DNA from: an uncultured Lachnospiraceae bacterium
Lineage (GTDB): Bacteria; Bacillota; Clostridia; Lachnospirales; Lachnospiraceae
Length of the DNA: 64,000 bases
Assembly (NCBI GenBank): GCA_947630805.1
Contig: CANRIV010000001.1
Location: 62,001-126,000, forward strand
Direction of reading: 5' to 3'
Shown: positions 28,628-36,181 of the stretch, one piece after another
Numbering within the stretch: the first letter of the stretch is position 1
Layout of the letters: each line of letters starts with the position of its first letter
Notes under the pieces: generated by a model
What the model saw: the letters and a program-made list of their open reading frames with translations, nothing else
Told to the model about the DNA's origin: nothing
Database searches by the model: none
Program-made: the position numbers and the translations under genes

Positions 28628-28816
28628 TATAGGAAATTGCTTTGCAATTCCTATAAAATAAAAATGCTTTGCAAGGATCGCAAAGGCGCGGAAAGGTAGT
28701 TATTCTTACGAATCCGCGCCTCGCGTGAAGTGTCGCAAGCGACACTTTGCTCTGAAACTCTGGATTTTTTAGAATACTTTCAGTGCCGTTGTGATAAAAA
28801 TAATCTTCTAAAAAAT
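28624..28816. repeat. Cluster of four consecutive inverted repeats
   Basis: The repeats are 28624-28659 (16-bp arms with one bulge around TTT), 28685-28692 with 28713-28720 (GGCGCGGA/TCCGCGCC), 28728-28747 (AAGTGTCG/CGACACTT), and 28764-28774 with 28806-28816 (ATTTTTTAGAA/TTCTAAAAAAT). The middle part is clearly GC-richer than its surroundings. It resembles REP-like or decayed mobile palindromic DNA. No ORF is present. Confidence 0.6.
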
Positions 28817-28832
28817 AACAAAATCTAATCAG

Positions 28833-28858
28833 TTGCGCGAAAAACGACCCACTTCGCG
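28833..28858 (+). promoter_or_regulatory. Conserved box, copy 1 (candidate LytTR-regulator site)
   Basis: TTGCGCGAAAAACGACCCAC with a following TTCGCG closely matches a second copy at 31085, upstream of the second response regulator: TTGYGCRAAAAACGAC is shared, then ACTT. It lies about 9 bases upstream of a possible -35 (TTTACA, 28868-28873) with -10 TATTGT (28890-28895). Position and recurrence within a LytTR locus suggest an activator site. The binding protein is inferred. Confidence 0.5.
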
Positions 28859-28890
28859 TAAAATATATTTACATTTTCCGTTTATTTATT

Positions 28891-28918
28891 ATTGTATTAA
28901 TTGTCCGGACAATACAAT
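28891..28918. promoter_or_regulatory. Palindromic operator-like element
   Basis: ATTGTCCGGACAAT (28900-28913) is a perfect 14-bp palindrome, nested in a second repeat ATTGTAT (28891-28897) / ATACAAT (28912-28918). It sits at the expected start of transcription of the possible peptide ORF at 28943, as expected for a repressor operator. Its binding protein is unknown. Confidence 0.45.
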
Positions 28919-28942
28919 AGTATATACGGAAAGGATAAAGTT

Positions 28943-28987
28943 GTGTTTAACGCAATTTATAAATGGATTCTGTCTTGGGGTCGTTAA
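28943..28987 (+). CDS. Possible micro-ORF encoding a 14-residue peptide
   Basis: A GTG codon seven bases after AAGGA (28931-28935) opens a 14-codon frame, MFNAIYKWILSWGR, ending at TAA. The peptide is amphipathic with two tryptophans and a basic end. A TTG two bases earlier opens another short frame of 16 codons with two cysteines from the same site. Position directly before a GHKL kinase and behind a conserved box suggests a signal peptide. An ORF this short could be chance, and no export or processing gene is adjacent. Confidence 0.3.
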   Translation: MFNAIYKWILSWGR

Positions 28988-29008
28988 TTAGGAGAATAGT
29001 TTCTTTCT

Positions 29009-29061
29009 AAATTGTAAAATATTTGGTATACTGAAAAGGTACTACAAATATTTTACAATTT
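29009..29061 (+). promoter_or_regulatory. Promoter framed by a perfect 17-bp inverted repeat, upstream of the kinase gene
   Basis: The 17-bp arms 29009-29025 and 29045-29061 are exactly complementary and separated by 19 bases. The gap begins inside an extended -10 element (TGG-TATACT, -10 at 29027-29032). The right arm abuts the GGAGG ribosome binding site at 29062. Transcription would start within the gap, so the arms look like a DNA operator flanking the start site. Only the right arm would then be in the mRNA. Confidence 0.65.
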
Positions 29062-29073
29062 GGAGGAAACAAA

Positions 29074-30360
29074 ATGGAGATATTTCTGACTGTTTTAACT
29101 GATTTAATCCATTTTTTAAAATTTGTCGTTTTCTGTGATTTTTATTTAGTATTTAAAAAGAAGAAAAATAAATTTGTATTTTTATTTTCAATATTTATTC
29201 TCATCTTAGTGTCTGTTACAATATGCTTTTCTAAAAATTCCTTTTTTAATTTAGTGCTATACATTATAACTATTATTGTGATTATTAAATTGTTATATAA
29301 AGAAAGTACTAGCAGAATTATAATATCATGTCTTTGGATTGCCTTTATGTCAGATATATTGGGAATTATTTCAAAAAATTTGATAAGCAATATATTTGTG
29401 ATAATAAAATATGATAATGAAGTATTTGTTGATTTATTGGCAGCAATAATCTCACTTATAATAGTTTACCTAATAGGAATAATAATTAAATCTCATAATA
29501 AGAACGGATTAAAAAATATAAAAACATATAATATTGTAGCGATTACTTTACTGGCGGCAATAGAGGCATTTGTGCTGATGTTACTGGAAACGAGGATTGT
29601 AAATCAATATGTCAGCATACATATTATTGCTTATGAAATTGCTTACGTCTTCATGGTTATCGGCGTGTTTATCCAGTTGGCAGCGGTCATTGTTCTGATG
29701 GTATCAAGAAATACCTATAGAGAAAAAGAAGAGATTGCTACCAAATTTTTAAATGAACAGGTGGAACATTATAAGTATTTAGAGTTACGGGAAAGAGAAA
29801 CCAGAAAGTTTCGGCATGATTTGAAAAGCCATATGTATATGCTGAAGTCGTTTTATGAGACAAAAAATTATGAACATTTTGACGAATACTTTGATGTAAT
29901 TAATGCGCATGTAGACCGTTTGGGAAATAAAATCAGTGTGAATAATGATATTGTTGATGCAGTTTTGAACAGATATTATACAGAAACACAGGCTAGTGGA
30001 ATACAGATGACCGTAAAAGGACATTTTCCGAGAGAATGTAATATCAGCGCCTATGATTTGTGCACAATTTTTTCTAACTTATTGAGTAATGCAGTAGAAG
30101 CTTCACGTGAGGCAGAGAAAAAAGAGATAGAAGTATCATGTATGTTTCGGGATGAGAAAGAGATTATTGTCATTATCAGCAATTATTATAAAGAAATTAC
30201 AAAAGATGCAAAAGGAAAATTAGTTACAAAAAAGAGAAATAAAGAATTGCATGGAATTGGATTGGAAAATATAATGGAGCATGTAGAAAAGAATAATGGT
30301 TATATAAATATTAGTGATGAAAATAATCAATTTATAGTTACAGTTGTATTGAAAAGGTAA
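29074..30360 (+). CDS. GHKL-domain sensor histidine kinase (AgrC/HPK10-like)
   Basis: The 428-residue protein has about six transmembrane helices in residues 1-210 and a dimerisation/phosphoacceptor region with H248 in RKFRHDLKSHM. The C-terminal GHKL ATPase (about 325-428) has the N-box FSNLLSNAVEAS (N339) and GIGLENIMEHV. Such kinases normally sense peptides and phosphorylate LytTR regulators, which follow here as two genes. No AgrB or AgrD homologue is seen nearby. The ATG follows TGGAGGAAAC. Confidence 0.9.
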   Translation: MEIFLTVLTDLIHFLKFVVFCDFYLVFKKKKNKFVFLFSIFILILVSVTICFSKNSFFNLVLYIITIIVIIKLLYKESTSRIIISCLWIAFMSDILGIISKNLISNIFVIIKYDNEVFVDLLAAIISLIIVYLIGIIIKSHNKNGLKNIKTYNIVAITLLAAIEAFVLMLLETRIVNQYVSIHIIAYEIAYVFMVIGVFIQLAAVIVLMVSRNTYREKEEIATKFLNEQVEHYKYLELRERETRKFRHDLKSHMYMLKSFYETKNYEHFDEYFDVINAHVDRLGNKISVNNDIVDAVLNRYYTETQASGIQMTVKGHFPRECNISAYDLCTIFSNLLSNAVEASREAEKKEIEVSCMFRDEKEIIVIISNYYKEITKDAKGKLVTKKRNKELHGIGLENIMEHVEKNNGYINISDENNQFIVTVVLKR

Positions 30361-30366
30361 CCGGAA

Positions 30367-31068
30367 ATGAAAATTGCAATCGTTGATGATGAATTGTTTT
30401 GGAGAGAAAGTGTATTAAAAATGACAAAGAGTCATTACAGTGATATCGAAGTTGATATTGATGTATTTGAATCAGGTGTTCATTTTTTAAAGGCAAAGAA
30501 ATTTTACGATATTGTTATTATGGATATCGAAATGCCCGGAATAGATGGATTTGATACAATCATGGAATATAGAAAAGAATATGGAAAGGTTATCGCCATT
30601 ATTTTGACGACTCATATGGAAATCAGTCATAAAGGATATCTGGTAAATGCGTTTCGATATGTAAATAAGGAAAAGATAAAAGTAGAACTGGAAGAGGCGT
30701 TTCATGCCTCAGAGCATCTGCTTGCCGTAAATAATGCAGTTTTATTAAATGTGGTAGGATTAAAACCAATTCGTGTCGTTGTCAAAGACATTTTATTTAT
30801 AGAGACAAGAAAAAGAAATGTAATCGTACATACGGAAGAGAAGGAATATGAGTGCAGCAATAGCATTTCTTCTCTGGAAAAATCTTTATCCGATTGTGGA
30901 TTTTATCGGAGTCATAAATCTTTTCTGGTAAATTTGGACAGAATTAAAAATTTTGACAAGAAAAATATTTACTTTTCAAATAATCAAATCGCTTTTCTCA
31001 GTACGCATAAATACGCAGAATTTAAAATGAAATACTCTGAGAGACTTGTAAAAATTGCAAGTATGTAA
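30367..31068 (+). CDS. LytTR-family response regulator 1
   Basis: The 233-residue protein has a receiver domain with acidic D7-D8 and phosphoacceptor D53 in IVIMDIEMPG, the switch Thr in IILTTH, and the conserved Lys in FRYVNKEKI. A LytTR DNA-binding domain follows (about 135-230, with FYRSHKSFLVNLDRI). It starts six bases after the kinase stop codon, so the pair is co-transcribed. LytTR regulators bind paired direct repeats upstream of -35 elements. Confidence 0.93.
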   Translation: MKIAIVDDELFWRESVLKMTKSHYSDIEVDIDVFESGVHFLKAKKFYDIVIMDIEMPGIDGFDTIMEYRKEYGKVIAIILTTHMEISHKGYLVNAFRYVNKEKIKVELEEAFHASEHLLAVNNAVLLNVVGLKPIRVVVKDILFIETRKRNVIVHTEEKEYECSNSISSLEKSLSDCGFYRSHKSFLVNLDRIKNFDKKNIYFSNNQIAFLSTHKYAEFKMKYSERLVKIASM

Positions 31069-31084
31069 GGACAAAACAAAACGA

Positions 31085-31112
31085 TTGTGCAAAAAACGAC
31101 TACTTTAGCGCG
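31085..31112 (+). promoter_or_regulatory. Conserved box, copy 2, upstream of response regulator 2
   Basis: TTGTGCAAAAAACGACTACT matches copy 1 at 28833 over most of its length. It ends 7 bases before a possible -35 TTGAAA (31120-31125), which has -10 TAGACT (31144-31149) after 18 bases. The same box-to-promoter layout is seen at copy 1. This suggests that regulator 2 has its own promoter under control of a LytTR protein. Confidence 0.5.
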
Positions 31113-31194
31113 CAGATACTTGAAAACACTCTTAAATATGCTGTAGACTTTCTATATTGACCTGATAATGAGATGCCAAGAGGAAACAGTTTTT

Positions 31195-31893
31195 ATGTAT
31201 ATAGCTATTGTAGATGATGATAAAGTATGGCGTGAAAAAACTTTTCAGATAGTGCGGGAACGGTATGGTGAAAAAGCAATTATCAAAACGTACTCTTCTG
31301 GAGTTGAATTTAATATTGCAAATACCAGATATGACATAGTGCTGATGGATATTGATATGCCCCAACAGGACGGTGTTATTACAATAGCAGATTATCATAG
31401 AGTTTTTCAACAGACGATTATCGTAATGATGACAGATGGCACGGAATTAGAAGAAAAAAAGTATTACGTAGATCCATTTCGTTACATCCTAAAGGATACC
31501 ATGAAAGAAGACCTCAATGAAATGTTTGATGCGGCTGAGCGTGTTTTGGAAATGAATCAGGCGGTAACTCTGGATGCAGTGAACAAGGGAATATTGAATG
31601 TAAAAATAAGAGATATTCTTTATATTGATATTTCCAAAAGAAATATGCGGGTCCACACGGAAGGTCAGGATTATAACTGTCGGGATGGAATCGGTTATCT
31701 GGAACATGTGTTAGAAAAATGCGCTTTTTTTCAAAGTCACAAATTTTATATCGTAAATTTAGATAAAGTAAAGCATTTTGACAGGAAATATATTTATTTT
31801 GCCGATGGAAGTCAGGTTTCCCTGCATACAAGCAAGTATCAGGAACTGAAAGATAAATATATGGCCCGATTGGTTTCGGTAGCCAGTATGTAA
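31195..31893 (+). CDS. LytTR-family response regulator 2 (paralogue)
   Basis: The 232-residue protein has the receiver residues D7-D8-D9 and phosphoacceptor D52 (IVLMDIDMPQQDG), the Lys in FRYILKD, and a LytTR domain with FFQSHKFYIVNLDKV. It is clearly homologous to regulator 1 along its whole length and even shares the C-terminal ending, so it is a tandem duplication. ATG 31195 follows AGAGGA by ten bases; a start nine codons earlier lacks a site. The conserved box in its 126-base leader gives it separate control. No second kinase is present. Confidence 0.92.
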   Translation: MYIAIVDDDKVWREKTFQIVRERYGEKAIIKTYSSGVEFNIANTRYDIVLMDIDMPQQDGVITIADYHRVFQQTIIVMMTDGTELEEKKYYVDPFRYILKDTMKEDLNEMFDAAERVLEMNQAVTLDAVNKGILNVKIRDILYIDISKRNMRVHTEGQDYNCRDGIGYLEHVLEKCAFFQSHKFYIVNLDKVKHFDRKYIYFADGSQVSLHTSKYQELKDKYMARLVSVASM

Positions 31894-31913
31894 GGTGGGG
31901 GTATGAAAGAAAA

Positions 31914-31946
31914 AGAAGCAGAAGTCTATATGGCTTCTGTTTTTTT
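31914..31946 (+). terminator. Intrinsic terminator after the two-component locus
   Basis: The stem CAGAAG/CTTCTG (31919-31924 with 31934-31939) has extra weaker pairs inside and a following run of seven T. Confidence 0.7.
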
Positions 31947-31961
31947 GTTCTGGAATCGACA

Positions 31962-31990
31962 TTGACTATAAAGAGGTTTTGCTTTAAAAT
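31962..31990 (+). promoter_or_regulatory. Promoter of leuC-leuD(-thrC)
   Basis: TTGACT (31962-31967) and TAAAAT (31985-31990) are spaced by 17 bases. The leader of about 95 bases contains a 7-bp hairpin (32047-32063, ATGGAGT/ACTCCAT) and no T-box signature or clear Leu-rich leader peptide. Confidence 0.65.
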
Positions 31991-32090
31991 AATATGGATT
32001 GTAATCATTGAAATACTTAGATTGTTTATCTGTTTCAGATGGATAAATGGAGTATGACTCCATCCAAATAAATATTAGGAGGAAATTACC

Positions 32091-33353
32091 ATGGGAATGA
32101 CAATGACGCAGAAAATTCTAGCAAAACATGCAGGGCTGGATGAAGTAAAAGCCGGACAGTTAATAGAAGCTGAGCTGGATATGGTTTTGGGAAATGATGT
32201 TACAGCGCCGGTAGCTATTGGTGAAATGAAAAAAATGAATGTAGACTGTGTATTCTGCAAAGACAAGATTGCACTGGTACCTGATCATTTTACTCCAAAT
32301 AAAGATATTAAATCAGCAGAACTTTATAAATGTGTAAAAGATTTTGCAAATGAAAATCAGATTACAAATTATTTTGAGACAGGAAGAGTAGGAATTGAAC
32401 ATGCGCTTCTTCCGGAAAAAGGTTTGGTAGTTGCGGGCGATGTTGTAATCGGAGCAGACTCTCATACGTGTACATATGGCGCATTAGGAGCTTTCTCTAC
32501 CGGTGTGGGAAGTACTGATATGGCTGCCGGTATGGCAACAGGAAAAGCATGGTTTAAAGTGCCTTCCGCCATTCGTTTCAACTTAACGGGAAAGCCTGCA
32601 AAATGGGTGAGTGGAAAGGACATTATTCTACATATCATTGGATTGATAGGCGTGGACGGAGCGCTTTACCGCTCTATGGAGTTTGTTGGAGATGGCATTC
32701 AGTATCTTTCTATGGATGACAGATTTGCTATGACAAATATGGCGATTGAGGCAGGTGGAAAAAATGGTATTTTCCCTGTCGATGATTTGACCAGAGAATA
32801 TATGAAGGAACATTCAACAAAAGAATTTACAGAATTCGAGGCAGATGAAGATGCAGTGTATGATGAGGAGTATACGATTGATTTAAGTACGCTTCGTCCG
32901 ACGGTAGCTTTTCCACATCTCCCTGAAAATACAAGGACAATCGATGAAGTAGGAGAAATAAAAATTGATCAGGTAGTTATCGGCTCCTGTACCAATGGCC
33001 GGATGGAAGATATGCGGATTGCTGCAAAAATCTTAAAAGACAGAGAAGTGAAAAAAGGTGTCCGCTGCATTATTTTTCCTGCAACGCAGGATATTTATCT
33101 GAAATGTATTGAGGAAGGTCTCATAACGACGTTTATTAAGGCGGGCTGTGCAGTGAGTACTCCGACGTGCGGACCTTGCCTCGGTGGTCATATGGGAATC
33201 TTGGCAAAGGGTGAGCGTGCAGTTGCTACGACAAACAGAAACTTTGTAGGACGTATGGGAGATCCTGAATCAGAGGTTTACCTTGCAAGTCCTGCAGTGG
33301 CAGCAGCCAGTGCAGTAACCGGAAAAATTTCAGGTCCGGAAGAACTGGATTAA
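32091..33353 (+). CDS. leuC: 3-isopropylmalate dehydratase, large subunit
   Basis: The 420-residue aconitase-family protein has [25 protein letters not shown] and [10 protein letters not shown], whose cysteines bind the 4Fe-4S cluster. Together with LeuD it isomerises isopropylmalate in leucine synthesis. The length of about 420 matches the shorter clostridial/archaeal type that works with a separate small subunit. A strong TAGGAGG precedes the ATG. leuA and leuB are not in the window. Confidence 0.96.
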   Translation: MGMTMTQKILAKHAGLDEVKAGQLIEAELDMVLGNDVTAPVAIGEMKKMNVDCVFCKDKIALVPDHFTPNKDIKSAELYKCVKDFANENQITNYFETGRVGIEHALLPEKGLVVAGDVVIGADSHTCTYGALGAFSTGVGSTDMAAGMATGKAWFKVPSAIRFNLTGKPAKWVSGKDIILHIIGLIGVDGALYRSMEFVGDGIQYLSMDDRFAMTNMAIEAGGKNGIFPVDDLTREYMKEHSTKEFTEFEADEDAVYDEEYTIDLSTLRPTVAFPHLPENTRTIDEVGEIKIDQVVIGSCTNGRMEDMRIAAKILKDREVKKGVRCIIFPATQDIYLKCIEEGLITTFIKAGCAVSTPTCGPCLGGHMGILAKGERAVATTNRNFVGRMGDPESEVYLASPAVAAASAVTGKISGPEELD

Positions 33354-33365
33354 TAGGAGGCAGAT

Positions 33366-33851
33366 ATGAAAGCAGAAGGAAAAGTATTTAAATTTGGAAG
33401 TAACGTAGATACAGATGTCATTATACCGGCAAGATATTTGAATGTGCCGGATCCTCATGAACTGGCAAAACACTGTATGGAAGATATTGATAAAGAGTTT
33501 GTAAATAAGGTATCTGAAGGTGATATTATTGTTGCAGATAAAAATTTTGGATGTGGCTCTTCCAGAGAACATGCTCCGATTGCCATAAAAGCGGCAGGCG
33601 TCAGCTGTGTAATTGCAGAAACCTTTGCCAGAATCTTTTATCGCAATGCTATTAATATCGGATTGCCGATTATTGAATGTCCGGAAGCGGCAAGAGGAAT
33701 TGACGATGGAGATACGGTAGAAGTAGATTTTGATAGTGGCAAAATATATAATAAAACCAAAGGGACACAGTACCAGGGACAGGCGTTTCCGGAATTTATG
33801 CAGAATATTATTGCAAGCGGTGGTTTGATTCCATATATAAATAACAGATAA
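33366..33851 (+). CDS. leuD: 3-isopropylmalate dehydratase, small subunit
   Basis: The 161-residue swivel-domain protein has [12 protein letters not shown] and [17 protein letters not shown], which shape the substrate pocket of the LeuCD complex. It is 12 bases after leuC with its own AGGAGG, so the two subunits are co-translated. The short length matches the LeuC type upstream. Confidence 0.96.
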   Translation: MKAEGKVFKFGSNVDTDVIIPARYLNVPDPHELAKHCMEDIDKEFVNKVSEGDIIVADKNFGCGSSREHAPIAIKAAGVSCVIAETFARIFYRNAINIGLPIIECPEAARGIDDGDTVEVDFDSGKIYNKTKGTQYQGQAFPEFMQNIIASGGLIPYINNR

Positions 33852-33908
33852 ACCATTGGCATACCAAACAGGAAGCCCGGATAGAAAATAATGATTGAGG
33901 AGAATAGA

Positions 33909-35402
33909 ATGAAAGAAATACTTTATAAAAGCACAAGAAGTAAAAGTGGAACATTGAAAGCATCGGAAGCAATTCTGAAAGGATTAGCAGAAGATGGCGG
34001 ACTTTTTGTACCAACAGAAATACCGTTGCTGGATATTTCTATAAAAGAATTGGCTAAGATGTCATATCAGCAGGTGGCATATGAGGTAATGAAGCTTTAT
34101 TTTACAGATTTCACGGAGGAAGAATTAAAAAACTGTATCAATAAGGCTTATGATGAAAAGTTTGATACGCCACAGATAGCTCCGCTGGCTGAGGTGGATG
34201 GAGCTTATTATTTGGAACTCTTCCATGGAAAAACGATTGCTTTTAAAGACATGGCGCTGTCAATTTTGCCTCATCTTCTTACCACATCTGCAAAAAAGAA
34301 TCATGTGAAAAATGAGATTGTAATTCTCACGGCAACATCCGGAGATACGGGAAAAGCGGCTATGGCAGGCTTTGCTGATGTGGAAGGTACAAGAATTATT
34401 GTATTTTATCCGGAGGGCGGTGTAAGTCCAATACAGGAAAAGCAGATGGTAACCCAGAAGGGAAACAATACTTACGTCGTTGCCATCAAAGGAAACTTTG
34501 ACCAGGCTCAGAGTGGGGTTAAGTCAATTTTCGGAAATAAAGAATTAGCGAAGGAAATGGACGAAAAGGGATTCCAGTTTTCTTCTGCCAATTCCATCAA
34601 TATCGGAAGGCTGGTCCCTCAGGTAGCTTATTACGTATATGCTTATGCAAAATTGTATGCGGAAGGAAAAATTTCAGAAGGACAGAAAATAAATGTAGTA
34701 GTGCCAACCGGAAATTTTGGAAATATTCTGGCTGCGTACTATGCAAAGAATATGGGACTTCCGATTGCAAAACTTATTTGTGCATCGAATGAAAATAAAG
34801 TATTGTTTGACTTTTTCCGTACTGGAGAATATGACAAAAACAGAGAGTTTATTCTTACGACTTCTCCATCCATGGACATTTTAATTTCCAGTAATCTGGA
34901 GAGACTGATTTATAAAATTGCCGGTGAAGATGCAGAAAAGAACAAAGAACTTATGGAAAGTCTGGCTACAGAAGGAAAATATGAAATCACACCGGAAATG
35001 AGAGAAGAACTTTCCGACTTTTATGGAAATTACGCGACAGAAGAGGAAACGGCAGAAATTATCCGGGAAATTTATGAAAAAACAGGATATATTATGGACA
35101 CTCATACCGCAGTAGCTGCCAGCGTCTACCAGAAGTATCGGAAAGAAACACAAGATGATGCGGTTACGGTCATTGCATCTACGGCGAGTCCGTTTAAATT
35201 TACAAGAAGTGTTATGAAATCTATCAATCCGGATTATGATAAGCTGAGTGATTTTGAATTAGTCGATGAATTAAGCAAAATCGGAACTGTCCGGGTACCG
35301 GATGCGATTGAAGAAATACGAAATGCAGAAATTCGCCACAATAATTTATGTAAAGTGGAAGAAATGGAAGCAATTGTAAAGAAATTTCTTGAAATAGAAT
35401 AG
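33909..35402 (+). CDS. thrC: Threonine synthase
   Basis: The 497-residue PLP enzyme has the cofactor lysine K113 in IAFKDMAL and the ATSGDTGKAA motif. The N-terminal YKSTRSK and GLAEDGGLFVP are typical of the longer ThrC class. It converts O-phosphohomoserine to threonine. ATG 33909 is supported by GAGGAG eight bases upstream, whereas an ATG six codons earlier lacks a site. It lies 57 bases after leuD without a terminator, so co-transcription is likely. A strong terminator follows. Confidence 0.96.
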   Translation: MKEILYKSTRSKSGTLKASEAILKGLAEDGGLFVPTEIPLLDISIKELAKMSYQQVAYEVMKLYFTDFTEEELKNCINKAYDEKFDTPQIAPLAEVDGAYYLELFHGKTIAFKDMALSILPHLLTTSAKKNHVKNEIVILTATSGDTGKAAMAGFADVEGTRIIVFYPEGGVSPIQEKQMVTQKGNNTYVVAIKGNFDQAQSGVKSIFGNKELAKEMDEKGFQFSSANSINIGRLVPQVAYYVYAYAKLYAEGKISEGQKINVVVPTGNFGNILAAYYAKNMGLPIAKLICASNENKVLFDFFRTGEYDKNREFILTTSPSMDILISSNLERLIYKIAGEDAEKNKELMESLATEGKYEITPEMREELSDFYGNYATEEETAEIIREIYEKTGYIMDTHTAVAASVYQKYRKETQDDAVTVIASTASPFKFTRSVMKSINPDYDKLSDFELVDELSKIGTVRVPDAIEEIRNAEIRHNNLCKVEEMEAIVKKFLEIE

Positions 35403-35456
35403 ATGTCGCAGAAAGATGAGAAGACATATTGTGATATATCTATCGCAACCATATAA

Positions 35457-35495
35457 AACAGCAGTTTTGAAAAGATTTTCAGAACTGCTGTTTTT
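35457..35495 (+). terminator. Intrinsic terminator after thrC
   Basis: A 17-bp stem with one wobble (35457-35473 with 35476-35492) is followed by TTTTT. Confidence 0.88.
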
Positions 35496-35517
35496 AGTGG
35501 CTTAATTATGAAAAATT

Positions 35518-35526
35518 TGCTATAAT
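35518..35526 (+). promoter_or_regulatory. Extended -10 promoter of the HD nucleotidase gene
   Basis: TGC directly before a perfect TATAAT (35521-35526) gives an extended -10. The -35 position is poor. The ATG is 38 bases downstream. Confidence 0.55.
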
Positions 35527-35563
35527 AAACTAGTTATTATTTCAGTAACGAAGGAGAAAGAAA

Positions 35564-36142
35564 ATGAATAACTTTTTTGGCATGTTGGCAAGAATGAAAT
35601 ATATTAACCGCTGGGGACTTATGCGTAATACAATTACAGAAAATATAGCAGAACATAGTCTTGAAGTTGCAATTATTGCACATGCCCTTGCTGTTATTGG
35701 AAATACTTATTGTGGAAAAAGAATGGATCCGGAACATATAGCCATGCTTGGCATTATGCACGATGCGTCAGAAATCATTACAGGAGATATGCCTACACCG
35801 ATTAAGTATTATGCTCCGGAAATTCGGGATTCTTACAAGAAGGTAGAGCGGATTGCAGCGAAGCAGCTGCTCTCTGAAATACCGGAAGAGATGCAGCCTT
35901 CGTACAGAGATATTCTTCTTGAGACAGAAAATGAAGATTGGAAATATGTAAAGGCGGCTGATAAGTTGTCAGCCTATATCAAATGTATAGAAGAATCAAA
36001 TATGGGAAACACAGACTTCAAGCGGGCGCAGGAATCCATTCAAAAAGCGCTGGATGAGATGAAAATGGAAGAAATTCATATTTTTATAGAAAAATTTCTC
36101 CCATCCTATACAATGACGTTGGACGAAATTAACAAACAATAA
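35564..36142 (+). CDS. HD-domain 5'-deoxynucleotidase, YfbR-like
   Basis: The 192-residue protein has the HD metal site: H31 in NIAEHSLEV, H66-D67 in GIMHDASE, and a later Asp in AADKLSAYI. The TGDMPTPIKYY loop is characteristic of YfbR. Such enzymes dephosphorylate deoxyribonucleoside 5'-monophosphates. An AAGGAG site precedes the ATG. It lies 39 bases upstream of topB and may be co-transcribed with it. Confidence 0.88.
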   Translation: MNNFFGMLARMKYINRWGLMRNTITENIAEHSLEVAIIAHALAVIGNTYCGKRMDPEHIAMLGIMHDASEIITGDMPTPIKYYAPEIRDSYKKVERIAAKQLLSEIPEEMQPSYRDILLETENEDWKYVKAADKLSAYIKCIEESNMGNTDFKRAQESIQKALDEMKMEEIHIFIEKFLPSYTMTLDEINKQ

Positions 36143-36181
36143 CTACTGTCCGAAAGAAAGATATTAAAATAGAGGATACTT

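Noticed and set aside
31514-32008. 164-codon minus-strand open frame across response regulator 2
   Set aside because: It is antisense to a clear LytTR regulator, has an odd composition and crosses a terminator.
32047-32063. Hairpin before leuC as a riboswitch or attenuator
   Set aside because: It is a 7-bp stem with a 3-base loop, no T-tract, no alternative pairing partner and no leucine-rich leader ORF with a ribosome binding site.
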